Below are positions 34,241 through 46,749 of a DNA stretch of 64,000 bases, one piece after another (position 1 is the first letter of the stretch; every line of letters starts with the position of its first letter). This DNA comes from Gordionus sp. m RMFG-2023 (taxonomy: Eukaryota > Nematomorpha > Gordioida > Chordodea > Parachordodidae), in the NCBI RefSeq assembly GCF_954871325.1, contig NC_088775.1, forward strand, positions 42,013,561 to 42,077,560, in the 5' to 3' direction. The notes under the pieces were generated by a model. The model was given only the letters and a program-made list of their open reading frames with translations. It had not been told where the DNA came from and did not search any database. Made by a program: the position numbers and the translations under genes.

Positions 34241-37200
34241 GAAAATAGACAATTGTTACTTTTCAATGGTACATCTTAACTGAAATTTTAACTTAACATG
34301 TTTACAATAAATATTTATACCTATTTGCTGTGAAAAAATTCAAAAAAGTTCAAAAATAACGATTATGGCAATTGTCACTTTTCTGTGGCATCTTCACTAA
34401 AATTTTAATTTAACATGTCTACAATATATATATTTAAATATTTGCTTAGAAAAAATTCAAAAATAACGATTATGACAATTGTGACTTTTCTATGGTAAAT
34501 CTTCACTGAAATTTTATTTTAACATCTTTACAATATATATTTTTACCTATTTGATTTGAAAAAGTTCAAAAATAACGATTATGACAATTGTCAATTTTCT
34601 ATGGTACATCATCACTGAAATTTTATTATAAAATCTTTACAATATATATTTTTACCTATTTGCTTTGAAAAAATTCAAAAACGTTCACAAATAACGGTTA
34701 TGACAATAGTCACTTTTCTATGGTACATCTTCACTGAAATTTTATTTTAACATCTTTACAATATATATTTTTATCTATTTACTTTAAAAAAATTCCAAAA
34801 AGTTAAAAAATAACGATTTTGACAATTGTCACTTTTCTATGCTACATCTTCACTGAAATTTTATTTTAACATCTTTACATATATATTTATACCTATTTAC
34901 TTAAAAAAAATTCCAAAAATAAAAAATAGCGATTTTGACAATTGTCACTTTTCAATGGTACATCTTCATAGAAATTTTATTTTAACATCTTTACAATATA
35001 TATTTTTACCTATTTGCTTTGATAAAATTCAAAAAAGTTCAAAAATAACGATTATGACGATTGTCATCTTTCTATGGTACATCTTGACTGAAATTTTATT
35101 TTAACATTTTTACAATATATATCCTTACCTATTTACTTTAAAAAAATTCAAAAAAGTTCACAAATAACGGTTATGACAATAGTCACTTTTCTATGGTACA
35201 TCTTCACTGAAATTTTATTTTAACATATTTACAATATATATTTTTACCTATTTACTTAAAAAAAATTCCAAAAATAAAAAATAACGATTTTGACAATTGT
35301 CACTTTTCTATGGTACATCTTCATAGAAATTTTATTTTAACATCTTTACAATATTTATTTTTACCTATTTGCTTTGAAAAAATTCCAAAAAGTTAAAAAA
35401 TAACGATTTTGACAATTATCATTTTTCTATGGTACATCTTCACTGAAATATTATTTTAACATCTTTACAATATATATTTTTACCTATTTGCTTTGAAAAA
35501 ATTCAAAAACGTTCACAAATAACGGTTATGACAATAGTCACTTTTCTATGGTACATCTTCACTGAAATTTTATTTTAACATCTTTACAATATATATTTTT
35601 ATCTATTTACTTTAAAAAAATTCCAAAAAGTTAAAAAATAACGATTTTGACAATTGTCACTTTTCTATGCTACATCTTCACTGAAATTTTATTTTAACAT
35701 CTTTACATATATATTTATACCTATTTACTTAAAAAAAATTCCAAAAATAAAAAATAACGATTTTGACAATTGTCACTTTTCAATGGTACATCTTCATAGA
35801 AATTTTATTTTAACATCTTTACAATATATATTTTTACCTATTTGCTTTGATAAAATTCAAAAAAGTTCAAAAATAACGATTATGACGATTGTCATCTTTC
35901 TATGGTACATCTTGACTGAAATTTTATTTTAACATTTTTACAATATATATCCTTACCTATTTACTTTAAAAAAATTCAAAAAAGTTCACAAATAACGGTT
36001 ATGACAATAGTCACTTTTCTATGGTACATCTTCACTGAAATTTTATTTTAACATCTTTACAATATATATTTTTACCTATTTACTTTAAAAAAATTCCAAA
36101 AAGTTAAAAAATAACGATTTTGACAATTGTCACTTTTCTATGCTACATCTTCACTGAAATTTTATTTTAACATCTTTACAATATATATATTTTACCTATT
36201 TGTTTTAAAAAAATTCAAAAAAGTTCAAAAATAACGATTATGACAATTGTCACTTTTCTATGGTACATCTTCACTGAAATTTATTTTAACATCTTTACAA
36301 TATATATTTTGACCTATTTGCTTTGAAAAATTTAAAAAATAACGATTATGACAATTGTCATCTTTCTATGGTACATCTTGACTGAAATTTAATTTAACAT
36401 TTTTACAATATATATCCTTACCTATTTAGTTTAAAAAAATTCAAAAAAGTTCACAAATAGCGGTTATGACAATTGTTACTTTTCTATGGTACATCTTCAC
36501 TGAAATTTTATTTTAACATCTTTACAATATATATTTATACCTATTTACTTAAAAAAAATTCCAAAAATAAAAAATAACGATTTTGACAATTGTCACTTTT
36601 CTATGGTACATCTTCATAGAAATTTTATTTTAACATCTTTACAATATATATTTTTACCTATTTGTTTTAAAAAAAGTTCAAAAATAACGATTATGACAAT
36701 TGTCACTTTTCTATGGTACATCTTCACTGAAATTTTATTTTAACATCTTTACAATAAATATTGTTACCAATCTGCTTTGAAAAAAAGTTCACAAATAACG
36801 ATTATGACAATTGTCACTTTTCTATGGTACATCTTCACTGAAATTTTATTTTGACATCTTTACAATATATATTTTTACCTATTTGCTTTGAAAAAGTTCA
36901 AAATAACGATTATGACAATTGTCACTTTTCTATGGTACATCTTCACTGAAATTTTATTTTAACATCTTTACAATATATATTTTTACCTATTTGCTTTGAT
37001 AAAATTCAAAAAAGTTCAAAAATAACGATTATGACGATTGTCACCTTTCTATGGTACATCTTGACTGAAATTTTATTTTAACATTTTTACAATATATATC
37101 CTTACCTATTTACTTTAAAAAAATTCAAAAAAGTTCACAAATAACGGTTATGACAATAGTCACTTTTCTATGGTACATCTTCACTGAAATTTTATTTTAA

Positions 37201-40200
37201 CATCTTTACAATATATATTTTTATCTATTTACTTTAAAAAAATTCCAAAAAGTTAAAAAATAACGATTTTGACAATTGTCACTTTTCTATGCTACATCTT
37301 CACTTTTCTATGCTACATCTTCACTGAAATTTTATTTTAACATCTTTACAATATATATATTTTACCTATTTGTTTTAAAAAAAGTTCAAAAATAACGATT
37401 ATGACAATTGTCACTTTTCTATGGTACATCTTCACTGAAATTTTATTTTAACATCTTTACAATATATATTTTTACCTATTTGCTTTGATAAAATTCAAAA
37501 AAGTTCAAAAATAACGATTATGACGATTGTCATCTTTCTATGGTACATCTTGACTGAAATTTTATTTTAACATTTTTACAATATATATCCTTACCTATTT
37601 ACTTTAAAAAAATTCAAAAAAGTTCACAAATAACGGTTATGACAATAGTCACTTTTCTATGGTACATCTTCACTGAAATTTTATTTTAACATCTTTACAA
37701 TATATATTTTTATCTATTTACTTTAAAAAAATTCCAAAAAGTTAAAAAATAACGATTTTGACAATTGTCACTTTTCTATGCTACATCTTCACTGAAATTT
37801 TATTTTAACATCTTTACATATATATTTATACCTATTTACTTAAAAAAAATTCCAAAAATAAAAAATAACGATTTTGACAATTGTCACTTTTCTATGGTAC
37901 ATCTTCATAGAAATTTTATTTTAACATCTTTACAATATATATTTTTACCTATTTGTTTTAAAAAAAGTTCAAAAATAACGATTATGACAATTGTCACTTT
38001 TCTATGGTACATCTTCACTGAAATTTTATTTTAACATCTTTACAATATATATTTTTACCTATTTGCTTTGAAAAAGTTCAAAAATAACGATTATGACAAT
38101 TGTCACTTTTCTATGGTACATCTTCACTGAAATTTTATTTTAACATCTTTACAATATATATTTTTACCTATTTGCTTTGAAAAAGTTCAAAAATAACGAT
38201 TATGACAATTGTCACTTTTCTATGGTACATCTTCACTGAAATTTTATTTTAACATCTTTACAATATATATTTTTACCTATTTGCTTTGATAAAATTCAAA
38301 AAAGTTCAAAAATAACGATTATGACGATTGTCACCTTTCTATGGTACATCTTGACTGAAATTTTATTTTAACATTTTTACAATATATATCCTTACCTATT
38401 TACTTTAAAAAAATTCAAAAAAGTTCACAAATAACGGTTATGACAATAGTCACTTTTCTATGGTACATCTTCACTGAAATTTTATTTTAACATCTTTACA
38501 ATATATATTTTTACCTATTTACTTTAAAAAAATTCCAAAAAGTTAAAAAATAACGATTTTGACAATTGTCACTTTTCTATGCTACATCTTCACTGAAATT
38601 TTATTTTAACATCTTTACAATATATATATTTTACCTATTTGTTTTAAAAAAATTCAAAAAAGTTCAAAAATAACGATTATGACAATTGTCACTTTTCTAT
38701 GGTACATCTTCACTGAAATTTATTTTAATATCTTTACAATATATATTTTGACCTATTTGCTTTGAAAAATTTAAAAAATAACGATTATGACAATTGTCAT
38801 CTTTCTATGGTACATCTTGACTGAAATTTAATTTAACATTTTTACAATATATATCCTTACCTATTTAGTTTAAAAAAATTCAAAAAAGTTCACAAATAAC
38901 GGTTATGACAATTGTTACTTTTCTATGGTACATCTTCACTGAAATTTTATTTTAACATCTTTACAATATATATTTATACCTATTTACTTAAAAAAAATTC
39001 CAAAAATAAAAAATAACGATTTTGACAATTGTCACTTTTCTATGGTACATCTTCATAGAAATTTTATTTTAACATCTTTACAATATATATTTTTACCTAT
39101 TTGTTTTAAAAAAAGTTCAAAAATAACGATTATGACAATTGTCACTTTTCTATGGTACATCTTCACTGAAATTTTATTTTAACATCTTTACAATAAATAT
39201 TTTTACCAATCTGCTTTGAAAAAATTCAAAAAAGTTCACAAATAACGATTATGACAATTGTCACTTTTCTATGGTACATCTTCACTGAAATTTTATTTTA
39301 ACATCTTTACAATATATATTTTTACCTATTTGCTTTGAAAAAGTTCAAAAATAACGATTATGACAATTGTCACTTTTCTATGGTACATCTTCACTGAAAT
39401 TTTATTTTAACATCTTTACAATATATATTTTTACCTATTTGCTTTGATAAAATTCAAAAAAGTTCAAAAATAACGATTATGACGATTGTCACCTTTCTAT
39501 GGTACATCTTGACTGAAATTTTATTTTAACATTTTTACAATATATATCCTTACCTATTTACTTTAAAAAAATTCAAAAAAGTTCACAAATAACGGTTATG
39601 ACAATAGTCACTTTTCTATGGTACATCTTCACTGAAATTTTATTTTAACATATTTACAATATATATTTTTACCTATTTGCTTTAAAAAAATTCCAAAAAG
39701 TTTAAAAATAACGATTTTGACAATTGTCACTTTTCTATGCTACATCTTCACTGAAATTTTATTTTAACATCTTTACAATATATATATTTTACCTATTTGT
39801 TTTAAAAAAATTCAAAAAAGTTAAAAAATAACGATTTTGACAATTGTCACTTTTCTATGCTACATCTTCACTGAAATTTTATTTTAACATCTTTACAATA
39901 TATATTTTTACCTATTTGCTTTGAAAAATTCCAAAAAGTTAAAAAATAACGATTTTGACAATTGTCATTTTTCTATGGTACATCTTCACTGAAATTTTAT
40001 TTTAACATCTTTACAATTTATATTTTTACCTATTTGTTTTAAAAAAATTCAAAAAAGTTCACAAATAACGATTATGACAATTGTCACTTTTCTATGGTAC
40101 ATCTTCACTGAATTAACACTTTTACAATAAATATATTTTTACCTATTTACATTTTAAAAATAACGATTATGACAATTAATATTTTTCTATGATGGTACAT

Positions 40201-40285
40201 CTTCACTGAAATTTTATTTTTACATCTTCACAACGTATATTTTTACCTAAAAAATTTAAAAAATGTTCAAAAATAACGATTATGT
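34240..40285 (-). repeat. ~118-bp satellite, right arm, about 51 copies with higher-order repeats
   Basis: The monomer reads gacaattgtcacttttctat, ggtacatcttcactgaaatt, ttattttaacatctttacaa, tatatatttttacctatttg, ending in an A-rich stretch and ataacgattat, which is the inverse of the left-arm monomer. Higher-order structure is visible. A variant block (with ctttacatatatatttatac) recurs exactly 828 bp apart (34826 and 35654, seven monomers) and again at 37765. A longer block with acaatatatattttgaccta recurs about 2.44 kb apart (near 36297 and 38734). The 89-92-residue open frames here are shadows of the repeat and not genes. Confidence 0.95.
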
Positions 40286-40289
40286 TATG

Positions 40290-40470
40290 TTTAATGACTT
40301 AATTTAGTCGACTTGTTCTTTTAGTCGACTTAATCAGTTCTTTTTGTCGACTTAATTAGTTCTTTTAGTCGACTAAATTAGTCGTTTTAGTCGATTATAT
40401 TAGTCGTTTTAGTCGACTAAATTAGTCGTTTTAGTCGACTATGTTAGTCGGTCGACTAAATTTAGTCGAT
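40290..40470 (-). repeat. TCGACTAA minisatellite, right arm
   Basis: Inverted counterpart of 28543-28850 with fewer units (roughly eight), containing ttttagtcgactaaattagt and related words. The outer units match the terminus. Confidence 0.9.
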
Positions 40471-40489
40471 TAACAACACTATTAAAAAG

Positions 40490-41080
40490 TATTGTTACAA
40501 TTATAATATATTTTTTTTAAATTTCGATCATTTTTATAATAATTATTCTTTATAAAAATTCCCTTTTTTCGATATGATACTATTTCAAGTGTTGATACTA
40601 GTATATAATAAATAATATATTGTAATTGTTATATATGTCGTTGTTTTTTTTGTAATTAAATTGCGAAGTCATTCATTTTTAATGATAAATATTTTTTGTG
40701 ATTAAATTGTTAAGTCATTCATTTTTGATTATAAATATTTTTGGTGATTATTTTGCGCAATCATTTTGTTAAAAAAAACATAATTATATTATAAATATTT
40801 ATTTTGTATTGTAGTTAATATAAGAGAAAAAAAACGAAATAAATCATTATTCTATTTTTCTTCCAAAATAATTTTTCTTCGAAACTATTCCGATCATTTT
40901 ATTGTTTTCTTGTGTTGATTTTGAAAATTTAAGACGAGTTTAGTGAAAGAGGAAAATAATAAAAAGCGAAGGTAAGTTATTAATAAATAATATATAAGCA
41001 GGACTCTTCTACCGGTATAAACCTGAAAGCAATCATTTAATAAAACTAGTAGCCTTTTATTTAAGCATAAATTAATAATT
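40490..41080. other. AT-rich non-coding DNA with short tandem repeat
   Basis: A ~58-bp unit (aaattgcgaagtcattcattttt...taaatattttttgtgatt) is repeated about three times at 40650-40770. Nothing else is recognised. Confidence 0.5.
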
Positions 41081-41084
41081 ATGT

Positions 41085-41183
41085 GATAATAACGCCGCCG
41101 AAGGTGGCGAAAATTTTTAGGGGGGTATATATATATATTTTTTTGGGTGGGGGGTTGCATCCAGTGAATATACTGTCATGTAG
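41085..41183 (-). repeat. Dispersed poly-G/hairpin repeat, copy
   Basis: It starts with the hairpin-forming cgccgaaggtggcg, then G runs, then tgcatccagtgaatatactg and catgtagacgc. In reverse complement it shares tattcactggatgcaa and the C-rich stretch with the copies at 12405, 41512 and 42700, and closely matches 52806-52895. Confidence 0.65.
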
Positions 41184-41511
41184 ACGCTTTATCACCATTG
41201 AGGTAGCGATTTGAACATCTTTTCCCATGTCAAGTGTGGAGTGTTGATTAACTTCATATTTATCCCGTAACACAATATACATCTCTTTAAAATCACACTT
41301 ATTTGCTTTTATCTTTAATTTATTCTGTAATTTTTTCTCCTTTTTCTTGTTCTGTTTTGAAAAAATAATATCTCTCTAACATAAAATTAGTTTTCTTCGA
41401 ATAATAATTTTTTAAAAGTTTAATTATATCATCGTAATATATATCAGCTAATGACTTCGGTAAACACAGTAAATAATATTGAATAAACGTCTATTCAAAT
41501 ATTTGGTAATA

Positions 41512-41695
41512 AATGACAGAATATTCACTGGAAGCAAGCCTCCATCATAAATATATACCTACCGCCCTCCCCCCACCCGCAAAAATAAAATTCCTGGCTA
41601 TATTTTTACTTTATAAATTACACCTTTTTAATTATAATGGTCCTCCATTCATATTTTAAAAAAGTATAATTTATTAATGCTCTACTACTAATTAT
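41512..41695 (+). repeat. Dispersed repeat family with poly-C tract, copy 2
   Basis: It has the same word order as 12405-12590: gaatattcactggaagcaag, atacctacc, C-rich, aattcctggctatattttta, acacctttttaattataatg, gtcctccattcata, attaatgctctact. The two copies differ by scattered substitutions. Confidence 0.75.
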
Positions 41696-41699
41696 AAAA

Positions 41700-42699
41700 A
41701 TATTATGAACATCAAATAGTTATTAGATCATGAATTCAATTAAAACCCCCATCATTTACAAGAAATGCATTATTATAGTGTTGGCAGTAATAGGAGTTAC
41801 CTTAGAATGTATAATACTTAATTATCCATAGTTTTATTTGGAAAATAATGTCTGTGTCTTATAAAAATTTGGTCGATGTTTATCTATGATAAAAGTATTA
41901 ATATTTACAACAATGCATTTGGTCCTATTTCATCTAAAAATTTAATAGATAATCCCCGAATAAATTTATCATACTAGCCTTTAGCGAAGGTGGAACCATC
42001 TTTTACATTTTATTTAGTTTTATGATTCATTCATAATGTATATCAGTTATCATTCACATTTTATTCAGTTTTATAATTCAATCATAATGTGCAATTTAGT
42101 TATAGATGGCGATACCATGAAAAACATTAAAGGATAAGTGTGTACATAATACATTAGGAATATTAATCGATATATGTATATATATAAACAAACATATCTA
42201 ACTAACAAGCATAACACATAATATGTAAATAAAATATTACAATAAATTACTCCTTTACTACATAGCCAACTCCCTTAAATCCCCTCCCCTCAAACAAATT
42301 TGATGCAAAATGTTACTACCCCTCCCAGCTCATGCGCTGGTCATCGGACTAGGTGGCGTTTCCGCTGTTGCCAGAGTTGTGTATTTATCAATCTAGGGCT
42401 GATAAAGGTGATTATTTCTATTACCATTTCTATCATTTGCCATGATACTTTCCGAGCTCAAGACAAGATTTTTGTAATAACTTTGATATTTAAGAAAAAT
42501 TAGTAGAATTTTTTTTAAAGGATTCTAATTTTCTCACCATTGGGCTTTTTGATAAATGTTTTATCACACATCTTAGCTAGCGATATTTCTTCAAAAAAAA
42601 TTTTCATTGTAAGTATTATTTTGATTTATAAAATATTTGTTTTAGTTTATATTAAGATTATATTATTAGCTTGCCTTATGGGTATGCAAGTCTTCATGA
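41700..42699. other. AT-rich non-coding DNA
   Basis: No gene recognised. The frame at 42300-42503 is short and has no family features. The words atcattcacattttatttag and a near copy recur at about 42000 and 42055, a small local duplication. Confidence 0.45.
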
Positions 42700-42850
42700 C
42701 AGGATTTTAACTAGATGCAACCCCCCCCCCCTAAAAAACCTATGCCTCTTCCCCTGAAAGACTTTAGCCGCCTTTGGCGACGATGTTTTCCCATTATTAA
42801 TTATATCTTTTAACTATACTGGTACTCTTTTCATAAATTTAAAAATGAAT
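42700..42850 (+). repeat. Dispersed poly-C/hairpin repeat, copy
   Basis: It contains gatgcaa, then 11 C (42721-42731), cctatgcctcttcccc, the hairpin-like gccgcctttggcg, and tataccttttaact-type sequence. It is a diverged member of the 12405/41085/41512/52806 family. Confidence 0.55.
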
Positions 42851-42981
42851 AACTTTAATTATTTTAACTCTACTGCCAACTAAAATATTGTGAATATAAA
42901 AGAGTTATTTTTTGGTCATGAATTCAATTTGAAATCCCCCTCATTTAAAATAAATGCATTATTATGGCATATTGTCATAAA

Positions 42982-43110
42982 TACAGGCGCTTAACCAATG
43001 GGGGGGGGGGGCAATCGCAAATTTGATTGTTTTCATAAATATCATTTTAAGCTAATAAAAAAATTTACCCCCAACACAGCGTCTATTGGCCGGGGGGGGG
43101 AGGGGTAGGA
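42982..43110 (+). repeat. G-rich dispersed repeat
   Basis: It begins caggcgcttaaccaat followed by 12 G (43000-43011) and shares aaatatcattttaagctaat with 10576-10680. A second G run (ggccgggggggg) is at about 43090. The family is unknown. Confidence 0.5.
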
Positions 43111-43573
43111 GACAAATGCCTCCAAAATATATTAGCATTTTTGGGGGTAGGTATTGATTTTAAGGGGTTGATATTAATTTTTTGGGGGTAAATATTGATT
43201 TTTGGTGGGTAATTTTTGATTTGAATTATAATCTTTTTTTAATCCATTAATTGATACGATTATGATGGTTATCGTTGATTTTCTGAAAAATGTCAATTAA
43301 AGTAAAGATATTTGTCAATTAATAAATAATATAAATTTTCTTTGTCAACGATTTTCATTTAGCATTTTATCAAGTTAATATATACACATTTCCTATTTGG
43401 TACTTTTCTTAAAGGTTAATATATTTATATTATGTTTTTTAATAAATTTCTAGATTTTAGCAGAAATTTTAGGTAATTTTTTGAGTCATGCATAAAAACA
43501 TATATCAGCAAGCAAAGAATAATAAAAAACATAATATGTAAAAAATTATATTATAATAATTATTTCTTTCTAG

Positions 43574-46543
43574 ATGTCAAGTAACAAAACGTTATTTAAA
43601 GTTAAGTGCAATTTTATTAATTGTAAAACTTCTAAAATAAGAAGTGACAAGATACATGAACATTATAAACATAAACATCCTCATGTCAAGCCAGCTGATA
43701 TGAAATTTACAAAGGTAGCCATCAAAAGAGATAATAATAATTGGTATCCTTAAATTGTGATATTCCATATAATATCACAAATGGAGTTGAAACCCAGTTG
43801 CAAAAAAAGACAATAACATCTTACCAAAAAGTAATATTTTTTATTTATATTTGTAACTATAAATTTGTGAATTAATAGAAACTGATTTAAAATTTTACCA
43901 GAATAATATTAATATTAAAGTAGTCAGGGTATAGAGAAAATAACTTATATATATTATAATTTAATGTTTTTTTAACTGTTTATCACACTATTTTTATATC
44001 TATATATACATTATAAAGTTCAATTTAACAATATGTTTAATTAGTTAATAATAATAATTTAAAACCAAAGTATTAAAAAAAACTTATTAAGTTAATATAA
44101 TGTAGTAAAATAATAAAAGTAAGGTAATGCTAATTTCTAGGAATTTTTAAATTTAAATCTTTTCATCTTTAATTGAATTAAGACTTCAAAGTTCTTTTAC
44201 TTTTTTTTATAAAATATGATTTGGATTCAACTCAAAATGTTATCTGTGTGAATTTCATCCCCTTTATTTACATTATGTGTTATATTAGGTATGTTTATAA
44301 TATTATCATTGTTTTATTTAGCTATTAGAATTTCTTTAGATAATATACTTTCATCATGAATTTCACAATTTTATTTATACTTAAAATTGTTTTTATTTTT
44401 ACAGTCATTATAATATTGTTTTATGATTTCTTCATGTGATCACAGTTTTATATTAATCTGCATCTATCATGCCTATGAATCTTTCAAGTATATTTTAAAA
44501 ATGTTTTTACATGATCTACAAAGACATATTGATGTTTATGATTATCGGGTTCAAAATATGTGAATTCCCTTTGTAGTATCATCTTGCCATTGTAACCTGA
44601 TAACTTTATGTTGGACTTCATAATATTTTTAATACTTGTTTTCTCAATCATGTATTCTTGTAGGATTAAAACATTTATTAAAAACTTAATTATAATGTAG
44701 TTAAAAAAAATTATCATTTGCCTAAAAATTTATTAAAAATATAGTTTTCATAAGGAAAGAAATTAAACTCCTCTTTATTTATAGAAAATCTCAGTTATTG
44801 AAGATTCACAAATTGTATTATCTCCTCATCCAATCCCCAGTTCCAGTGAGGTGCTTACTTTGCATGATGGGGTATTTAATTTAAATACGAATTATATGAT
44901 AACTTTTGAAAGAAATAAATTATGAATATGAGGTTGATTAAATATTTCCAACCTTTATTATAAACTTAATTATAATGTAGTTAAGAATAAAATGACCATT
45001 TGACTAAAATTTTATTAAAAATATAATTTTTCATAAGTAAACAAATTATACTCTTTATTTATAGCAAATCCCAATATTGAAGATTCACAAACTGTATTAT
45101 TTTCTCATCCAATCCCCAGTTCCAATGAGACGCTTACTTTGCATGATAAAGTATTTAATTTAAATACGAATTATATGATAACTTTTGAAGAAAATAAATT
45201 ATGATTATGAGGTTATTCAAATATTTCCAACATTTATTAAAAACTTAATTATAAAAGAAAAAAATTACCATTTGGCTAAAATTTTATTAAAAATATAGTT
45301 TTTATAAGGAAAGAAATTAAACTACTCTTTGTTTATAGAAAATCTCAGTTATTGAATATTCACAAATTGTATTATCTCCTCATCCAATCCCCAGTTCCTG
45401 TGAGGTGCTTACTTTGCATGATGAGGTATTTAATTTAAATACGAATTATATGATAACTTTTGAAGAAAATAAATTAGGACATTTGAATATTTCCAACATT
45501 TATTGATTAACTTAATTATAATGTAGCTAAGAATAAAATGACCATTTGGCTGAAATTATATTAAAAATAGTTTTTCATAAGTAAACAAATTATACTCTTT
45601 ATTTATAGCAAATCTCCAATATTCCCAAATTGTATTATCTCCTCATCCAATCCCCGGTTCTAGTGAGGCACTTACTTTGCATGAGGTATTATATTTAAAT
45701 AAAATTTATATAACTTTTGAAGGGAATAAATTATGAGGATATTCAAAGTCCAAGTCTTATTCAGCTATACAAAAATAAGGAACCAAATGACCCTTTTCAC
45801 TTTATATTATTTAGGATGACAAATATTTTGATAAATTTCATAATTACTGTAGGCCCTTGTCAGCCATGTACAAATAAATTTCAATATCCTGTTACTAACA
45901 AGAGGTTTTAAATAATATTTATTTTCATTAATTTTTACCCATCCATTATTTCTATACCAATATTTATTTTTTTTACTTTTTAAATAGGAGCATGAATATA
46001 ACCTATTATAGAAAGGTTAATATAGACGGCCCCCTCAACCCCAGAAATTGGCTATCTTATAGCACTACTTTTGACAAAGTCTTTTGTCTATATTGTATTA
46101 TGTTTGGTGACCCTAAGTCCAATACTTTTTGGACTCAACTTGGGTTAAATAATTGGAAAAACATAAAACGTGACTTAGAGAGACACGAAGCATCTTCTCT
46201 TCATAAAGATTGTGAATATGCAAATATGACTTGGCTTGCAAATAAACGCATACAAGATTATTTGCTATCAAATAAGCTTGATATAATCATGGAAAATCGT
46301 AATATAGTTCATAATATTATCGATGCCATTATGTACCTTATAAAATGCAATATAGCCTTTTGGGGTTCTAATTCAAATGAAGGTAATTTTATGTGTCTCA
46401 TAAAATTAATGGCAAAAACGGTTCCAACTTTTCGTGCATTCATGGATAACAACGAAAAATGGCAGAGAAAAAAATCAGATAAAATTTCGAGACCTATATA
46501 AATTTACTGTCATATGGCCACGTGAAAAAAATAACTGAAATTA
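43574..46543 (+). pseudogene. hAT-2: ZMYM1/TTF-type hAT transposase gene, 5' part
   Basis: An acceptor-like ctag precedes ATG at 43574, and the first frame encodes a zinc-finger-like CNFINCK...IHEHYKHKH segment. Four tandem copies of a small exon follow (44785-45740, listed separately). 45717-45911 and 45992-46501 then carry QPCTNKFQYPVTNKRF, NWLSYSTTFDKVFCLYCIMF (TTF-type zinc-finger region) and RDLERHEASSLHKDCEYA, AFWGSNSNEGNF, matching hAT-1 from its ERHEAS onward. The gene is cut at 46543 by the Helitron and resumes at 50548. It supplies the 5' half missing from hAT-1. Termini were not found. Confidence 0.85.
44785..45740 (+). repeat. Tandemly amplified exon in hAT-2, ~275 bp unit, four copies
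   Basis: Each unit has a T-rich tract and an atag acceptor, then a conserved exon whose translation includes QIVLSPHPIPSSSEVLTLHD, then intron sequence with aacttaattataatgtag. Exon starts are 44785, 45065, 45339 and 45609, so the spacing is 270-280 bp. The copies differ by small substitutions and deletions, and the fourth is the most diverged. Confidence 0.88.
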
Positions 46544-46749
46544 TCTATATTATAATTTTCCGATGTCCTCACTACGTCATTGTGACGTCATGTCATCGCT
46601 ACGTCATGTCATCGGTACGTACTTATTTTTATTTTTTTATTGATTTTATTTTTTTTATAGAAAATATTTTTAGACATGAAGCCCAATAAAATCTACCAAA
46701 TGCAAAATAAAGTTATTCATCTATATATACTAAAAAGGCTTATACTTTT

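Larger units (their letters stand above)
28535..40481. mobile_element. Giant palindromic TIR element with satellite arrays, 11,947 bp
   Basis: The left terminus is TAGTGTTGTTAATTAGTCGA and the reverse complement of the right terminus begins TAGTGTTGTTAATCGACTAA. The octamer ttaaaaag lies directly outside both (28527-28534 and 40482-40489), a perfect 8-bp target duplication. Inside, both arms have the same order in inverted orientation: TCGACTAA minisatellite, ~118-bp satellite, then a ~1.45-kb segment with LINE sequence, around a ~1.54-kb spacer. No transposase is encoded. The duplication length and ends suggest a hAT-mobilised, non-autonomous element (inference). It sits 3' of hAT-1. Confidence 0.88.

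Noticed and set aside
34826-38034. Three nearly identical 89-92-residue open frames that look like a repeated protein
   Set aside because: They are translations of the ~118-bp satellite. Their spacing follows the higher-order repeat, and the sequence is Phe/Ile/Tyr-rich with no start context.
28543-40470. CRISPR-like array of regular repeats
   Set aside because: Monomers are contiguous with no unique spacers, the setting is eukaryotic, and the arrays lie in a transposon-like palindrome.
46560-46620. tgacgtca words as a CRE-type regulatory element
   Set aside because: They lie in the first 80 bp of the Helitron as part of a short repeat. A host regulatory role cannot be supported.
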